Positions 35,031-43,471 of a DNA stretch of 64,000 nucleotides are shown one piece after another. This DNA is from Nocardioides potassii (GTDB lineage Bacteria > Actinomycetota > Actinomycetes > Propionibacteriales > Nocardioidaceae). The stretch is taken from positions 372,001 to 436,000 of the forward strand of contig NZ_JAKJHZ010000005.1 of NCBI RefSeq assembly GCF_021648885.1, written 5' to 3'. Numbering within the stretch: position 1 is the first letter of the stretch; each line of letters starts with the position of its first letter. Below the pieces are notes generated by a model, which saw nothing but the letters and a program-made list of their open reading frames with translations, was not told where the DNA came from and did not search any database. The translations under genes were made by a program, and so were the position numbers.

Positions 35031-36212
35031 CTACGGCAACCTCGCCTGCTTCATCTGGCGCGAGGCGTAGACGTTGCCGATGACGGTGCCGTCGAGCCAT
35101 GCCGTCAGCCGTGCCGCCTCGGCGTGGAGCGCGTCGTGACCGTCGGGGCCGGGGTCCTCGAGCAGCGAGAGTCGTACGACGCCCTCGTCGTCCTGCACCC
35201 AGCAGCCGACGATCCTCCCGTCCCACCACGCCGTCGTGCCCGCGTTGCCGTTGGTGTCGAAGAGGTAGGGCACGTGGGCGGGGTCGAGGTAGAACGCGCG
35301 CGACTTCCAGCCCATCACCGTCGGGTCGAGGGTCGGCAGCAGCGCCGCCCACGGCTCGACCGGGCCCACCTCGTCCGTGTCGTCGGGCAGCAGCCACCCG
35401 GTCGTGCCGTCGTCGAGCGCGACCTCCACGGCACCGAGGGCGGCCAGTGCCGAGGTCACCGCACCCTTGGTGGAGCCCAGCCACCACTGGATGTCGGCCG
35501 TCGTCCCCGGGCCGAACGTGCCCAGCCAGCGGCGGACGAGCTCGGCGTAGCCGGCCGCCTCGTCGAGTGGCTCGTCGAGGTCCCCGAGCCAGTCGTCCGC
35601 ACGCGTCCACACCGGCTTGTTGAGGCGCCAGTGACCGCCGTTGCGACCGCGGACGATGGTGCCCTCGAGGCCGAGGTGGGTGAGCACCCAGGGCGCGACG
35701 GGGACGGGGCGGTCCCACGACTTGTCGGTGTCGCCACCGATCATTCCTGCGAGCTCGGGCACCTCCGCCCGCAGCTGCGTCGTGCTCGCGGGACCGGCCG
35801 CCAGGCGGGCCAGCGTCGCGTCGCGTGCCGCGTCGAGCCAGGCGTCGCCGTCCGCGGCGATGCCCGCCCCGGCGATGGCCTTGGCGACCCGCTTGCGCTC
35901 GGAGGTCGCCACCCGTGCCGAGGCGCTGCCCCACGCCGCGGGCAGCAGGTCGCGGGGGAAGACGAACAGCGTGCGCCGCATCGCGAGCTGCTTCACCACG
36001 CTGCGATCGTCGTACAGCGCCGCGTCGACGTCTGCCGGGGTGAGGCCCTCGGTGCGAGCCGCGACGGCGAGGTGCACGGTCGCGGCCTCGGTGGCGTGCA
36101 GCACGGTCATCGCCCGGGTGACGGCCTCGACGCTGTCGAGCCGGTGCGTCGGGGACAGCGCGTGCCGTACGGCGATCCGGCTGCGCCGCTCGGAGTCGCT
36201 GACGTGCCTCAT
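35031..36212 (-). CDS. Winged-helix DNA-binding domain protein (HTH_42 / AlkZ-like)
   Basis: This 393-aa protein belongs to the winged-helix HTH_42 (DUF1006) superfamily, which includes the AlkZ and YcaQ DNA glycosylases. Visible features are ATEAATVHLAVAARTEGLT at the N-terminus, RRTLFVFPRDLLPAAW, and the WWLG-type repeats later. The catalytic QxQ or QxD motif of AlkZ is not evident, so glycosylase activity is uncertain. ATG 36212 starts 2 nt after nadA ends, so it is probably co-transcribed. Confidence 0.75.
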   Translation of the reverse strand: MRHVSDSERRSRIAVRHALSPTHRLDSVEAVTRAMTVLHATEAATVHLAVAARTEGLTPADVDAALYDDRSVVKQLAMRRTLFVFPRDLLPAAWGSASARVATSERKRVAKAIAGAGIAADGDAWLDAARDATLARLAAGPASTTQLRAEVPELAGMIGGDTDKSWDRPVPVAPWVLTHLGLEGTIVRGRNGGHWRLNKPVWTRADDWLGDLDEPLDEAAGYAELVRRWLGTFGPGTTADIQWWLGSTKGAVTSALAALGAVEVALDDGTTGWLLPDDTDEVGPVEPWAALLPTLDPTVMGWKSRAFYLDPAHVPYLFDTNGNAGTTAWWDGRIVGCWVQDDEGVVRLSLLEDPGPDGHDALHAEAARLTAWLDGTVIGNVYASRQMKQARLP

Positions 36213-36214
36213 GC

Positions 36215-37387
36215 TCAGTCGCGGTGGGACTTGCCGGGCAGGTCCAGCATCCGCTGCAGCGCGACGAGCGCGTCCGCCTCGGTCTCGGGGTCGACCGTGA
36301 TCTGGTTGACCACCTGCCCTGCGGCGAGGTTCTCCAGGGCCCAGACGAGGTGGGGCAGGTCGATCCGGTTCATCGTCGAGCAGTAGCAGACGTTGCGGTC
36401 GAGGAAGACGATCGTCTTGTCGGGGTGGGCGTCGGCCAGGCGCTTGACGAGGTTGAGCTCGGTGCCGATCGCCCACACCGTGCCGGGCTCCGCGGCCTCG
36501 ATGGTCTTGATGATGAACTCGGTCGAGCCGACCAGGTCGGCCTTCAGGACCACCTCGTGCTTGCACTCGGGGTGGACCAGGACGTTGATGCCGGGGTGCT
36601 TCGCGCGGAGCTCGTCGACCACGTGCTCGGAGAAGCGGCCGTGCACCGAGCAGTGGCCCTTCCACAGGATCATCCGGGCACCGGCCAGCTCCTCGGCGGT
36701 GAGCCCGCCGCCGGGCTGGCGGGGGTCCCAGACGACGCACTCCTCCAGCGCGATGCCCATCTGGAGCACGGCGGTGTTGCGTCCGAGGTGCTGGTCGGGG
36801 AGGAAGAGGACCTTCGCGTCAGGTTTCTGGGCGAAGGCCCAGTCGAGTGCGACCTCGGCGTTGGACGACGTGCAGACCACGCCGCCGTTGCGCCCGCAGA
36901 ACGCCTTGATGTCGGCGCTGGAGTTCATGTAGGTCACCGGCACGACGCTGTCCTGGATGCCGGCGTCGGCCATCGCCTCCCAGGCGTCCTCGACCTGGCG
37001 CAGCCGCGCCATGTCGGCCATCGAGCAGCCGGCCGCCAGGTCGGGCAGCACCACCCGCTGGGTCGGTGAGGTGAGGATGTCGGCGGACTCGGCCATGAAG
37101 TGCACGCCGCAGAAGACGATGAACTCTGCGTCGGGCCGCGCGGCCGCGTCACGGGCCAGCTTGAAGGAGTCGCCCGTGACGTCGGCGAACTGGATGACCT
37201 CGTCACGCTGGTAGTGGTGGCCGAGGACGAACAGCCGGTCGCCCAGCGCGGCCTTGGCGGCGCGGGCCCGCTCGACCAGGTCGGGGTCGGACGCTGCCGG
37301 CAGGTCACCGGGGCACTCCACACCGCGCTCGGCGTCGAGGTCGCGGCCCTTGCCGAGCGGGAGGAGCGGCAGGTCGATGGTGCTCAT
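36215..37387 (-). CDS. nadA: Quinolinate synthase A
   Basis: NadA condenses iminoaspartate with dihydroxyacetone phosphate to quinolinate for de novo NAD. The product (390 aa from ATG 37387) has FVLGHHYQRDEVI, the DSFKLAR and YMNSSADIKAFCG segments, WKGHCSVHGRF, HPECKHEVV, and the C-terminal CYCSTMNRIDL carrying a [4Fe-4S] ligand Cys. A GTG at 37417 would add 10 residues, but the TAGGAT box at 37395-37400 favours a leaderless start at 37387. nadB and nadC are not in this window. Confidence 0.95.
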   Translation of the reverse strand: MSTIDLPLLPLGKGRDLDAERGVECPGDLPAASDPDLVERARAAKAALGDRLFVLGHHYQRDEVIQFADVTGDSFKLARDAAARPDAEFIVFCGVHFMAESADILTSPTQRVVLPDLAAGCSMADMARLRQVEDAWEAMADAGIQDSVVPVTYMNSSADIKAFCGRNGGVVCTSSNAEVALDWAFAQKPDAKVLFLPDQHLGRNTAVLQMGIALEECVVWDPRQPGGGLTAEELAGARMILWKGHCSVHGRFSEHVVDELRAKHPGINVLVHPECKHEVVLKADLVGSTEFIIKTIEAAEPGTVWAIGTELNLVKRLADAHPDKTIVFLDRNVCYCSTMNRIDLPHLVWALENLAAGQVVNQITVDPETEADALVALQRMLDLPGKSHRD

Positions 37388-37400
37388 GTCGCCAATCCTA
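37385..37400 (-). promoter_or_regulatory. Leaderless promoter of nadA
   Basis: On the minus strand the strong -10 box TAGGAT (37400-37395) ends 7 nt before the ATG at 37387. Confidence 0.5.
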
Positions 37401-37444
37401 GGGAGGGTCGCCGACACAGGGACGGGAGTGGGAGGGTTGCGGGC

Positions 37445-38680
37445 ATGTCACGACGCGGTGAGGTGCTGGCACTGGTCCAGGCGGGCGGTCAGGGCTCGCG
37501 GATGGACGTCCTCACCCGCGAGCGCGCCAAGCCCGCGCTGCCGTACGGCGGCGTGCACCGGCTGATCGACTTCGCCCTGTCCGGGCTGGTCCACGCCGAC
37601 CTCGCGGACGTGTGGGTCTCGCTGGAGTACCAGGTGACGTCCATCGACGACTACCTGTCGGGCGGGCGGCCGTGGAGCCTGGACCGCAACCGGGGTGGCT
37701 TCCGGCGCATCGTCCCGCAGACCGGCACGGGTCCTGCGACGGAGAGCGGCTTCGCGCACGGCAACGGCGACCTGCTGCTGCGGGTGGCGGCCGACATCGA
37801 GGCCTTCGGTGCGCGCACCCTCGTGGTCTGCAGCGCCGACCACGTCTTCAACATGGACCTCGCCCCGGTGATCGAGGAGCACGTCGCCGCCGGCCGCGCC
37901 GGGACCGTGCTCACGAGCGAGGTCAGCAAGAAGGACGCCTCGGACAACGTCGTCGTCCTCTCCGGCCGGGGTGGCCGGGTCACCGGGGTCGAGCACAAGC
38001 CGTCGCGGCCGTCCTCCGGCACGGTCGCCACGGAGATCTTCGTCTACGACACCGAGGCGCTCCTGACCGCGTTGCACGACCTGCGACGGGAGCTGGCCGG
38101 GGATGCGGAGGACGCGGACGAGGGGGACAGCGGGATCGGCGACTTCGGCGAGCACCTGCTGCCGCGCCTGGTCGAGACCGGCGAGGTCGCCGCGGTGCCG
38201 CTGACCGGCTACTGGCGTGACGTGGGCCAGCCCGGGCTCTACCTCCAGTCCCACCGCGACCTGCTGCGTGGCACGGTCGACGTCTTCGACCACCCCGGTC
38301 GTCCGGTCATCTCCCACTGGCCGGACCGGCCCGCGGCCCGGGTGCGCGCGTCGGGGGAGTGCCGCGACTCGATGTTGTCCCCGGGCGCGGACGTGTCCGG
38401 CCTCGTCGTCGGGAGCGTGCTGGGTCCGGGAGTCGTCGTCGAGAAGGGTGCCGAGGTCCACGACAGCGTCCTGATGGAGGACTGCGTCGTGCGTGCGGGT
38501 GCCGTCGTACGGACCAGCGTCCTCGACGACCGGTGCGAGGTCGCCGCGAGGTCGCGCGTGGGCGCCGAGCCGTCGCGACGGCTGGCGCACGACGACGACC
38601 TGGTGCTCGCCGGGCGCGACTCGACGATCGGCGGCGAGGTCGCGGCGGGTGCGCGCCTGGAGCCCGGCTCCGCTCTGTAG
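37445..38680 (+). CDS. Glucose-1-phosphate adenylyltransferase-like protein
   Basis: This 411-aa nucleotidyltransferase resembles GlgC. It has LVQAGGQGSRMDVLTRERAKPALPYGG-like start (pyrophosphorylase signature, variant of GGxGxRL), VVCSADHVFNMDL (catalytic Asp), KPSRPSS, and YWRDVGQPGLYLQSH. A C-terminal left-handed beta-helix follows (SVLMEDCVVRAGAVVR). It should make ADP-glucose for glycogen or related glucans, but no other glg gene is present. It is divergent from nadA with a 57-bp gap and is preceded by GGGAGGG. NDP specificity is uncertain. Confidence 0.8.
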   Translation: MSRRGEVLALVQAGGQGSRMDVLTRERAKPALPYGGVHRLIDFALSGLVHADLADVWVSLEYQVTSIDDYLSGGRPWSLDRNRGGFRRIVPQTGTGPATESGFAHGNGDLLLRVAADIEAFGARTLVVCSADHVFNMDLAPVIEEHVAAGRAGTVLTSEVSKKDASDNVVVLSGRGGRVTGVEHKPSRPSSGTVATEIFVYDTEALLTALHDLRRELAGDAEDADEGDSGIGDFGEHLLPRLVETGEVAAVPLTGYWRDVGQPGLYLQSHRDLLRGTVDVFDHPGRPVISHWPDRPAARVRASGECRDSMLSPGADVSGLVVGSVLGPGVVVEKGAEVHDSVLMEDCVVRAGAVVRTSVLDDRCEVAARSRVGAEPSRRLAHDDDLVLAGRDSTIGGEVAAGARLEPGSAL

Positions 38681-38686
38681 GTCCGC

Positions 38687-39574
38687 CTAGAGCAGCGAGC
38701 CGTGGTGGAGGTACGGCGCGGGCGGCTTCATCTGCCGCACGCAGAGGTAGCCGTTGGTGTAGATGGAGAGCCGCGCAGCGAGGCCGACGTCGAGCGCCCA
38801 GGCGTTGACCGGCGTGATGTGGTGAACCCCCACGTCCTGTCCGGGCGTCGACGACGCCAGGGCCTCCCACATCAGGCGGGACGCCGTACGACGGTTCGTG
38901 GCCGCGAGCAGCGCGGGTGACCCGTCGGTGTCGACGTAGGCGTAGCCGGACCCCGTCGTGTGGTCGGTGACGATCAGCCTGAGCTGGGCGAGGAGGAGCT
39001 CGTGGTCGCCGAGGTGCGCTGCGCCGCGCGTGCGACGGTCCACCGAGTCGAGCAGGTCGATGTCTGCGGCGGAGCCCTCCCGCACGCGGTCGACCACCGG
39101 GAGCGCGCTGCGGTCGACGACGCCCGCGACCGTCATCTGAGGGTGCAGGTCGAAGCCCGCCAGCCGGTAGCGGCGTACGGCGCCTGGGTCGGAGCTCGCG
39201 GCGAACATCCCGCGCAGGCAGCCGCGACCGTGGTGCATCGCTGCCGCGAGCAGCTCGGTGCCGATGCCGCGGCCCTGGAGGTCCGGGCGGACGGCGAAGG
39301 ACGCGAGGATCCACATCAGCTCGCGCACGCGTGACACGGCGCCGCCGACCACCTCGCCGTCGACCTCGGCCACCCAGCACCCGCCGGGGTCCGTCCGGAG
39401 CGCGGCGCGCGCACGCTCGATCCACGTCCCGTTCCGGGCCGCGGGACGGCGTACGGGATCGGGCCAGGAGCGCTGCGCGGTCCGGGTCTCGACCTCGTAG
39501 TAGCTGGTGGCAGTGATGTCGGCGAACGCAGCGAGGTCGTCCTCGCGCATCGGCCGGACGAGCGCTCCGGTCAC
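38687..39574 (-). CDS. Two-lobed GNAT acetyltransferase
   Basis: This 295-aa protein has one clear GNAT domain in its first 165 residues (MREDDLAAFADITATSYYE, FAVRPDLQGRGIGTELLAAA as acetyl-CoA loop, AGFDLHP). A second, weaker lobe lies at 175-295 (LLAQLRLIVTDHTTGSGYAYV, IYTNGYLCVRQ), typical of tandem GNAT proteins. Its GTG start overlaps the stop of the SRPBCC gene (39571-39574). Substrate unknown. Confidence 0.78.
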   Translation of the reverse strand: MTGALVRPMREDDLAAFADITATSYYEVETRTAQRSWPDPVRRPAARNGTWIERARAALRTDPGGCWVAEVDGEVVGGAVSRVRELMWILASFAVRPDLQGRGIGTELLAAAMHHGRGCLRGMFAASSDPGAVRRYRLAGFDLHPQMTVAGVVDRSALPVVDRVREGSAADIDLLDSVDRRTRGAAHLGDHELLLAQLRLIVTDHTTGSGYAYVDTDGSPALLAATNRRTASRLMWEALASSTPGQDVGVHHITPVNAWALDVGLAARLSIYTNGYLCVRQMKPPAPYLHHGSLL

Positions 39575-40014
39575 GACACGTGCGCGGCGAAGCGGCGGAG
39601 CAGGTCGTCCCAGTGGGTGTACTTCGCCCGGACCTCCTCGCTGCCGGGCATCCAGCCGCTGTGCACCAGCCGCACGAGGCTGCCGCCGCCCTCGGCCTCG
39701 GTGAACCGCACGTCGAGCACGGTCGCCTCGTCCTCGGGATGGCCCAGCCAGAACTCCTGCGTGTAGTGCCCGATCGGGTCCCAGTTCATCACCCGTCCCC
39801 AGACGTGCTCCTCGTCGCCGTGCACCATCGCCACGGGACCGTTGGGGTCGATCGAGATGTTGGTGAAGGTGGCCGCGTCGGGCGTCAGCATCGGGTCCCA
39901 CCACTCGCCCATCTGGGCGGTGAAGCCGACGAAGGCCTCGGTGGGCGTGACCGGGACGACGATCTCGGCGACGATCGGCGCCGGGCCCGCGTCGGAGGTG
40001 GGGGCGGGAGGCAT
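39571..40014 (-). CDS. SRPBCC (AHSA1/START-like) domain protein
   Basis: This 147-aa protein is a single START-type fold with a hydrophobic cavity: EIVVPVTPTEAFVGFTAQMGEWW near the start, GRVMNWDPIGHYTQEFWLG, and a C-terminal WDDLLRRFAAHV helix. Members bind lipids or aid chaperones; no specific ligand is evident. It is coupled to the downstream acetyltransferase gene and divergent from glxK (54 bp). Confidence 0.82.
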   Translation of the reverse strand: MPPAPTSDAGPAPIVAEIVVPVTPTEAFVGFTAQMGEWWDPMLTPDAATFTNISIDPNGPVAMVHGDEEHVWGRVMNWDPIGHYTQEFWLGHPEDEATVLDVRFTEAEGGGSLVRLVHSGWMPGSEEVRAKYTHWDDLLRRFAAHVS

Positions 40015-40068
40015 GGACCAAGCATGCCCGACCGCGCTGCGAGCCGGTGGTTGCTGGATCATGTCGCC

Positions 40069-41151
40069 ATGCGCGTGCTGATCGCCCCGGACAAGTTCGC
40101 CGGCACCCTCACCGCGGTGCAGGCGGCGGAGGCCATCGCGGCGGGGTGGCGACGCCGGGCGCCGGACGACGAGCTCGACCTCGCGCCGATGGCAGACGGC
40201 GGCCCCGGCTTCGTCGACGTCCTCCACGCCGCCCTCGGCGGCACGCTGTCGGCGGTGACCGTCTCCGGGCCGCACGGAGCCCCGGTGCCCGCGGTCGTGC
40301 TGCGGGTCGGGGAGACGGCGTACGTCGAGAGCGCCCAGGCCGCGGGGCTGCACCTCCTCGACGGCGACCCCGAGACCGCGACGAGCCGCGGCGTCGGTGA
40401 GCTCCTGCTCGCGGCGGTCGAGGGTGGCGCGACGACGGTCGTCGTCGGTCTCGGCGGCACGGGGACGAACGACGGCGGCGCCGGGGTGCTCGCCGCGCTC
40501 GGCGCCACCTCCGACGGCGTCCTCGACGCCGGTCCGGCTGCCCTGGCCCCCGTGACTGCCGTCGACCTCGGCCCGGCCCGTGCGCGGCTGGCCGGCGTGA
40601 CGCTCGTGGCCGCCAGCGACGTCGACAGCCCGCTGACCGGGCTCTTCGGCGCGACCAAGACCTTCGGGCCGCAGAAGGGGATCGGCGAGGACCGGATCGC
40701 GGAGGTCGACGGTTGGCTCGAGGGGCTCGCGGTCGCCACCGACCGTCGTACCTCCCTGGAGAAGGGCGCCGGCGCTGCCGGCGGCATCGGCTACGCGCTG
40801 CTCGTCCTCGGCGGCACCCGCGAGCCGGGCATCGACCTCGTCGCGTCGTCGGTCTCCCTCGCCTCCCGGGCACGGCAGGCGGACCTGGTGGTGACGGGGG
40901 AGGGCGCCTTCGACTTCTCCAGCCGGGCCGGCAAGGTGCCGTACGGCGTCGCCGCCGTCGCCTCCGACGCGCTCCGGCCGTGCATCGCGCTGGCCGGCCA
41001 GGTCCTCGTCGGGTCGCGCGAGATGCGTGCCCTCGGCATCGAGTCGGCGTACTCCCTCGTCGAGCTGGTGGGGGAGGAACGCGCCCTCGGCGCCCCCGCC
41101 GACGCCCTCGCCGACCTCGCCGACCGCGTGGCGCGGACGTGGTCGCGCTGA
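40069..41151 (+). CDS. glxK: Glycerate kinase
   Basis: This type I glycerate kinase phosphorylates D-glycerate to a phosphoglycerate. The 360-aa protein has the family start VLIAPDKFAGTLTAVQAAEAI, the DLAPMADGGPGFVD and VVGLGGTGTNDGGAGVLAALG motifs, the DVDSPLTGLFGATKTFGPQKG signature and VTGEGAFDFSSRAGK. ATG at 40069 matches relatives. In Mycobacterium the gene also sits near erpA and cbhK. Confidence 0.94.
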   Translation: MRVLIAPDKFAGTLTAVQAAEAIAAGWRRRAPDDELDLAPMADGGPGFVDVLHAALGGTLSAVTVSGPHGAPVPAVVLRVGETAYVESAQAAGLHLLDGDPETATSRGVGELLLAAVEGGATTVVVGLGGTGTNDGGAGVLAALGATSDGVLDAGPAALAPVTAVDLGPARARLAGVTLVAASDVDSPLTGLFGATKTFGPQKGIGEDRIAEVDGWLEGLAVATDRRTSLEKGAGAAGGIGYALLVLGGTREPGIDLVASSVSLASRARQADLVVTGEGAFDFSSRAGKVPYGVAAVASDALRPCIALAGQVLVGSREMRALGIESAYSLVELVGEERALGAPADALADLADRVARTWSR

Positions 41152-41157
41152 TCGCGC

Positions 41158-41187
41158 GAACCCCGCGGTTGTTCCGGGCCGGGGTTC
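41158..41187 (+). terminator. glxK terminator hairpin
   Basis: GAACCCCG (41158-41165) pairs with CGGGGTTC (41180-41187) across a 14-nt loop. The following ~150 bp are GC-rich spacer without other recognised features before the erpA ribosome site CTGGAG. Confidence 0.5.
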
Positions 41188-41337
41188 AGGCCGGCTCGCC
41201 CGGCTCCGCCGTGCTTCGCCGCTTCGCACCGCCGCGGAGTCCGCGACTGCGTCGCGTTCTCCCCGCGGCGCTCGGGAATAACCCCCGGTGTGCGACCATT
41301 GAGACCAGCAGGACCCCGAGACTTCTGGAGTGATGAG

Positions 41338-41697
41338 ATGACCGAGCAGGTCGAGACCACCGAGCGCCGCACCGACCAGATCAACCTGTCCGCCGTGGCC
41401 GCCGGCAAGGTGAAGAGCCTTCTCGAGCAGGAGGGCCGCGACGACCTGGCCCTGCGCATCTCCGTGCAGCCGGGTGGCTGCTCGGGCCTGCGCTACCAGC
41501 TCTTCTTCGACGAGCGCACGCTCGACGGCGACGTGACGACCGACTTCGACGGCGTGACCGTCGTGGTCGACCGGATGAGCGTCCCCTACCTCAACGGTGC
41601 CGAGATCGACTTCGTCGACACCATCGAGAAGCAGGGCTTCACGATCGACAACCCCAACGCCACCGGCTCGTGCGCCTGCGGCGACAGCTTCCACTGA
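41338..41697 (+). CDS. erpA: Iron-sulfur cluster insertion protein ErpA
   Basis: This A-type carrier delivers [4Fe-4S] clusters to apoproteins. The 119-aa protein has the three conserved Cys: one in QPGGCSGLRYQLFF and two in the C-terminal SCACGDSF. The ATG at 41338 follows TGGAG at good spacing. Neighbours that need Fe-S clusters include nadA, the Rieske protein and the molybdenum enzyme. It corresponds to the HesB-like gene next to cbhK and glxK in mycobacteria. Confidence 0.94.
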   Translation: MTEQVETTERRTDQINLSAVAAGKVKSLLEQEGRDDLALRISVQPGGCSGLRYQLFFDERTLDGDVTTDFDGVTVVVDRMSVPYLNGAEIDFVDTIEKQGFTIDNPNATGSCACGDSFH

Positions 41698-41723
41698 GCT
41701 GACTCCGGCCTGACACGGGCCTG

Positions 41724-41765
41724 ATGACGAAGGGCCCCAGCCGATCGGCTGGGGCCCTTCGTCAT
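41724..41765. terminator. Perfect 42-bp palindrome between convergent genes
   Basis: Every one of 21 bases on each side of the centre at 41744/41745 is complementary (left arm begins ATGACGAAGGGCCCCAGC). It would form a hairpin on either strand and lies 27 bp after erpA, with the small minus-strand gene ending at 41795. Confidence 0.85.
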
Positions 41766-41794
41766 GTCCGCACGCGTCCGGGGACGCGCGCACG

Positions 41795-42073
41795 TCAGTC
41801 CAGGTGCAGGTGGAGCGCGTTGGCGATCCGGGCGGCGGCGTCGGAGATCGGGATCTCCCGCTTGCCGACCTCGGCCGGGTAGTCCTCGAAGCGGAGGGAG
41901 GGGCGCCGACCCGCGACGGCGACCCGGGCAGCGCGCTCGAGCCGACGCTCGAGGGCACTCCCGAGGCCCAGGTTGCGGCCCACCTCGGTGCAGTCGGCCG
42001 CCATCTCGGCGGGCGTGCCGAGCTCGGCGTGGGCGAGGACGGGGCGGCGCGGACCGGGCGCGGAGGACGTCAT
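41795..42073 (-). CDS. Hypothetical 92-aa protein
   Basis: I do not recognise this family. The product is hydrophilic, with a central Arg/Ala-rich segment (SALERRLERAARVAVAGRR) and a short C-terminal helix (DAAARIANALHLHLD). It has no signal or membrane segment. The ATG at 42073 has a TAGCGT -10-like box 7 nt upstream. It is divergent from cbhK (110 bp). Confidence 0.6.
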   Translation of the reverse strand: MTSSAPGPRRPVLAHAELGTPAEMAADCTEVGRNLGLGSALERRLERAARVAVAGRRPSLRFEDYPAEVGKREIPISDAAARIANALHLHLD

Positions 42074-42086
42074 GGCCTCGACGCTA
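42071..42086 (-). promoter_or_regulatory. Leaderless promoter of the 92-aa gene
   Basis: On the minus strand TAGCGT (42086-42081) ends 7 nt before the ATG at 42073. Confidence 0.45.
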
Positions 42087-42169
42087 TTGGCTACCGAGGG
42101 GTATCCCGAGCCGTACCGGTAGGTAACTCCGTCCGCCGTCGTCGAAGCGGCCCGAGGGCGAGCGGCGGG

Positions 42170-42186
42170 TAGTGTTCCGCGTCGTG
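42170..42186 (+). promoter_or_regulatory. Leaderless promoter of the carbohydrate kinase
   Basis: TAGTGT (42170-42175) ends 8 nt before the GTG at 42184; no Shine-Dalgarno is present. Confidence 0.45.
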
Positions 42187-43170
42187 TCCATCCTCGTAGC
42201 CGGATCCATCGCGACCGACCACCTGATGTCCTTCCCCGGGAAGTTCGCCGACAGCCTGGTCGTCGACCAGCTCGACAAGCTGTCCGTGTCGTTCCTCGTC
42301 GAGGACCTGGAGGTACGCCGCGGGGGGTGCGCCGCGAACATCTGCTTCGGCCTCGGCAACCTCGGCCTGCGCCCGGTGCTCGTCGGCGCCGTCGGCGAGG
42401 ACTTCGGCGAGTACCGGGCCTGGCTCGAGCGGCACAACGTGGACTGCGACTCCGTCCACGTCTCCGAGACCCGCCACACGGCGCGCTTCGTGTGCACCAA
42501 CGACTCGGCGCACGCGCAGATCGCCAGCTTCTACGCCGGCGCGATGAGCGAGTCGCGCGAGATCGAGCTCAAGCCGATCGTCGACCGCGTCGGCGCACCC
42601 GACTACGTGATCATCGGCCCGGACGACCCGCAGGGCATGCTGCGCCACACCGAGGAGTGCCGCCAGCGCGGCTACCCCTTCCTCGCCGACCCGTCGCAGC
42701 AGCTCGCCTTCGGCGACGGCGACCTCATCCGCCCGCTGATCGACGGCGCCGAGATCCTCTTCTCCAACGAGTACGAGGCCAGCCTGATCACCCAGAAGAC
42801 CGGCTGGTCGCGCGACGAGGTGCTCGAGCGCGTCGGCACGTGGGTCGTCACCCTCGGCCCCGACGGCGTCCGCATCGACCGTGCCGGCGAGGAGTCGGTC
42901 GTCGTCGCGGCCGTCCCGGAGATCGAGAAGGTCGAGCCCACCGGCGTGGGCGACGCGTTCCGGGCCGGTTTCCTCGCCGCGCTCAGCTGGGGCCTCGGCC
43001 ACGAGCGGGCCGCGCAGCTCGGCTGCCTCCTCGCCGTGTACGTCGTCGAGCAGGTCGGCACGCAGGAGTACGAGATCTCCCGCGCGGACTTCCTCGCCCG
43101 CTGCGCCGCGACCTACGGCGACGAGGCCGTCGCCGACTTCGAGCCGCACCTGCGCACGATCCGCGCGTAG
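42184..43170 (+). CDS. cbhK: PfkB-family carbohydrate/adenosine kinase
   Basis: This 328-aa ribokinase-like enzyme has ILVAGSIATDHLMSFPGKF at the start, the GGCAANICFGLGNLG substrate motif, FSNEYEASLI, VTLGPDGV, and the catalytic PTGVGDAFRAGF (anion hole plus Asp). It is the ortholog of the mycobacterial protein first named CbhK and shown there to act as adenosine kinase, so adenosine is the likely substrate. The GTG at 42184 gives the usual N-terminus; 42172 is the alternative. Confidence 0.88.
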   Translation: MSILVAGSIATDHLMSFPGKFADSLVVDQLDKLSVSFLVEDLEVRRGGCAANICFGLGNLGLRPVLVGAVGEDFGEYRAWLERHNVDCDSVHVSETRHTARFVCTNDSAHAQIASFYAGAMSESREIELKPIVDRVGAPDYVIIGPDDPQGMLRHTEECRQRGYPFLADPSQQLAFGDGDLIRPLIDGAEILFSNEYEASLITQKTGWSRDEVLERVGTWVVTLGPDGVRIDRAGEESVVVAAVPEIEKVEPTGVGDAFRAGFLAALSWGLGHERAAQLGCLLAVYVVEQVGTQEYEISRADFLARCAATYGDEAVADFEPHLRTIRA

Positions 43171-43175
43171 CCCCG

Positions 43176-43212
43176 CTGGTCGAGGAGGTCGCGCAGCGAC
43201 CGTCTCGAGGCC
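43176..43212. repeat. REP-like element copy 1
   Basis: A 37-bp sequence starting CTGGTCGAGGAGG and ending GTCTCGAGGCC has inverted-repeat ends and a GCGCAGCGAC core. It fills the gap between convergent cbhK and the TusA gene. Related copies are at 55957-55992 and 56461-56504. Confidence 0.6.
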
Positions 43213-43216
43213 CCGC

Positions 43217-43471
43217 TCAGCCGAGACGTCGTACGACGTAGCGGGGGCGGCCGTCCTCGGTGACGTCCGCGCCGACGTACTCCTGCCCCTTCATCCGGCA
43301 CCACGCAGGTACGTCGACCGCCGCGGCGGCGTCCATCGCGACCACGGCGATCAGCTCGCCGGCCGCGACGTCACCCAGGTGGCGGGCCAGCTCGATGACG
43401 GGCATGGGGCAGGGCAGCGTCGTGCAGTCCAGCTCGAGGGCGACGGCGTGACCGTCGTGCGGGCTGCTCAC
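43217..43471 (-). CDS. tusA: TusA-family sulfur carrier
   Basis: This 84-aa sulfurtransferase carries persulfide sulfur on the Cys of its CPMPVIELA motif (CPxP signature, about residues 21-29). The C-terminal strand ends RPRYVVRRLG. Its GTG start overlaps the stop of the cysteine desulfurase (43468-43471), so the desulfurase probably loads it. The acceptor (tRNA thiolation, molybdenum cofactor or other) is not identified. Confidence 0.85.
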   Translation of the reverse strand: MSSPHDGHAVALELDCTTLPCPMPVIELARHLGDVAAGELIAVVAMDAAAAVDVPAWCRMKGQEYVGADVTEDGRPRYVVRRLG

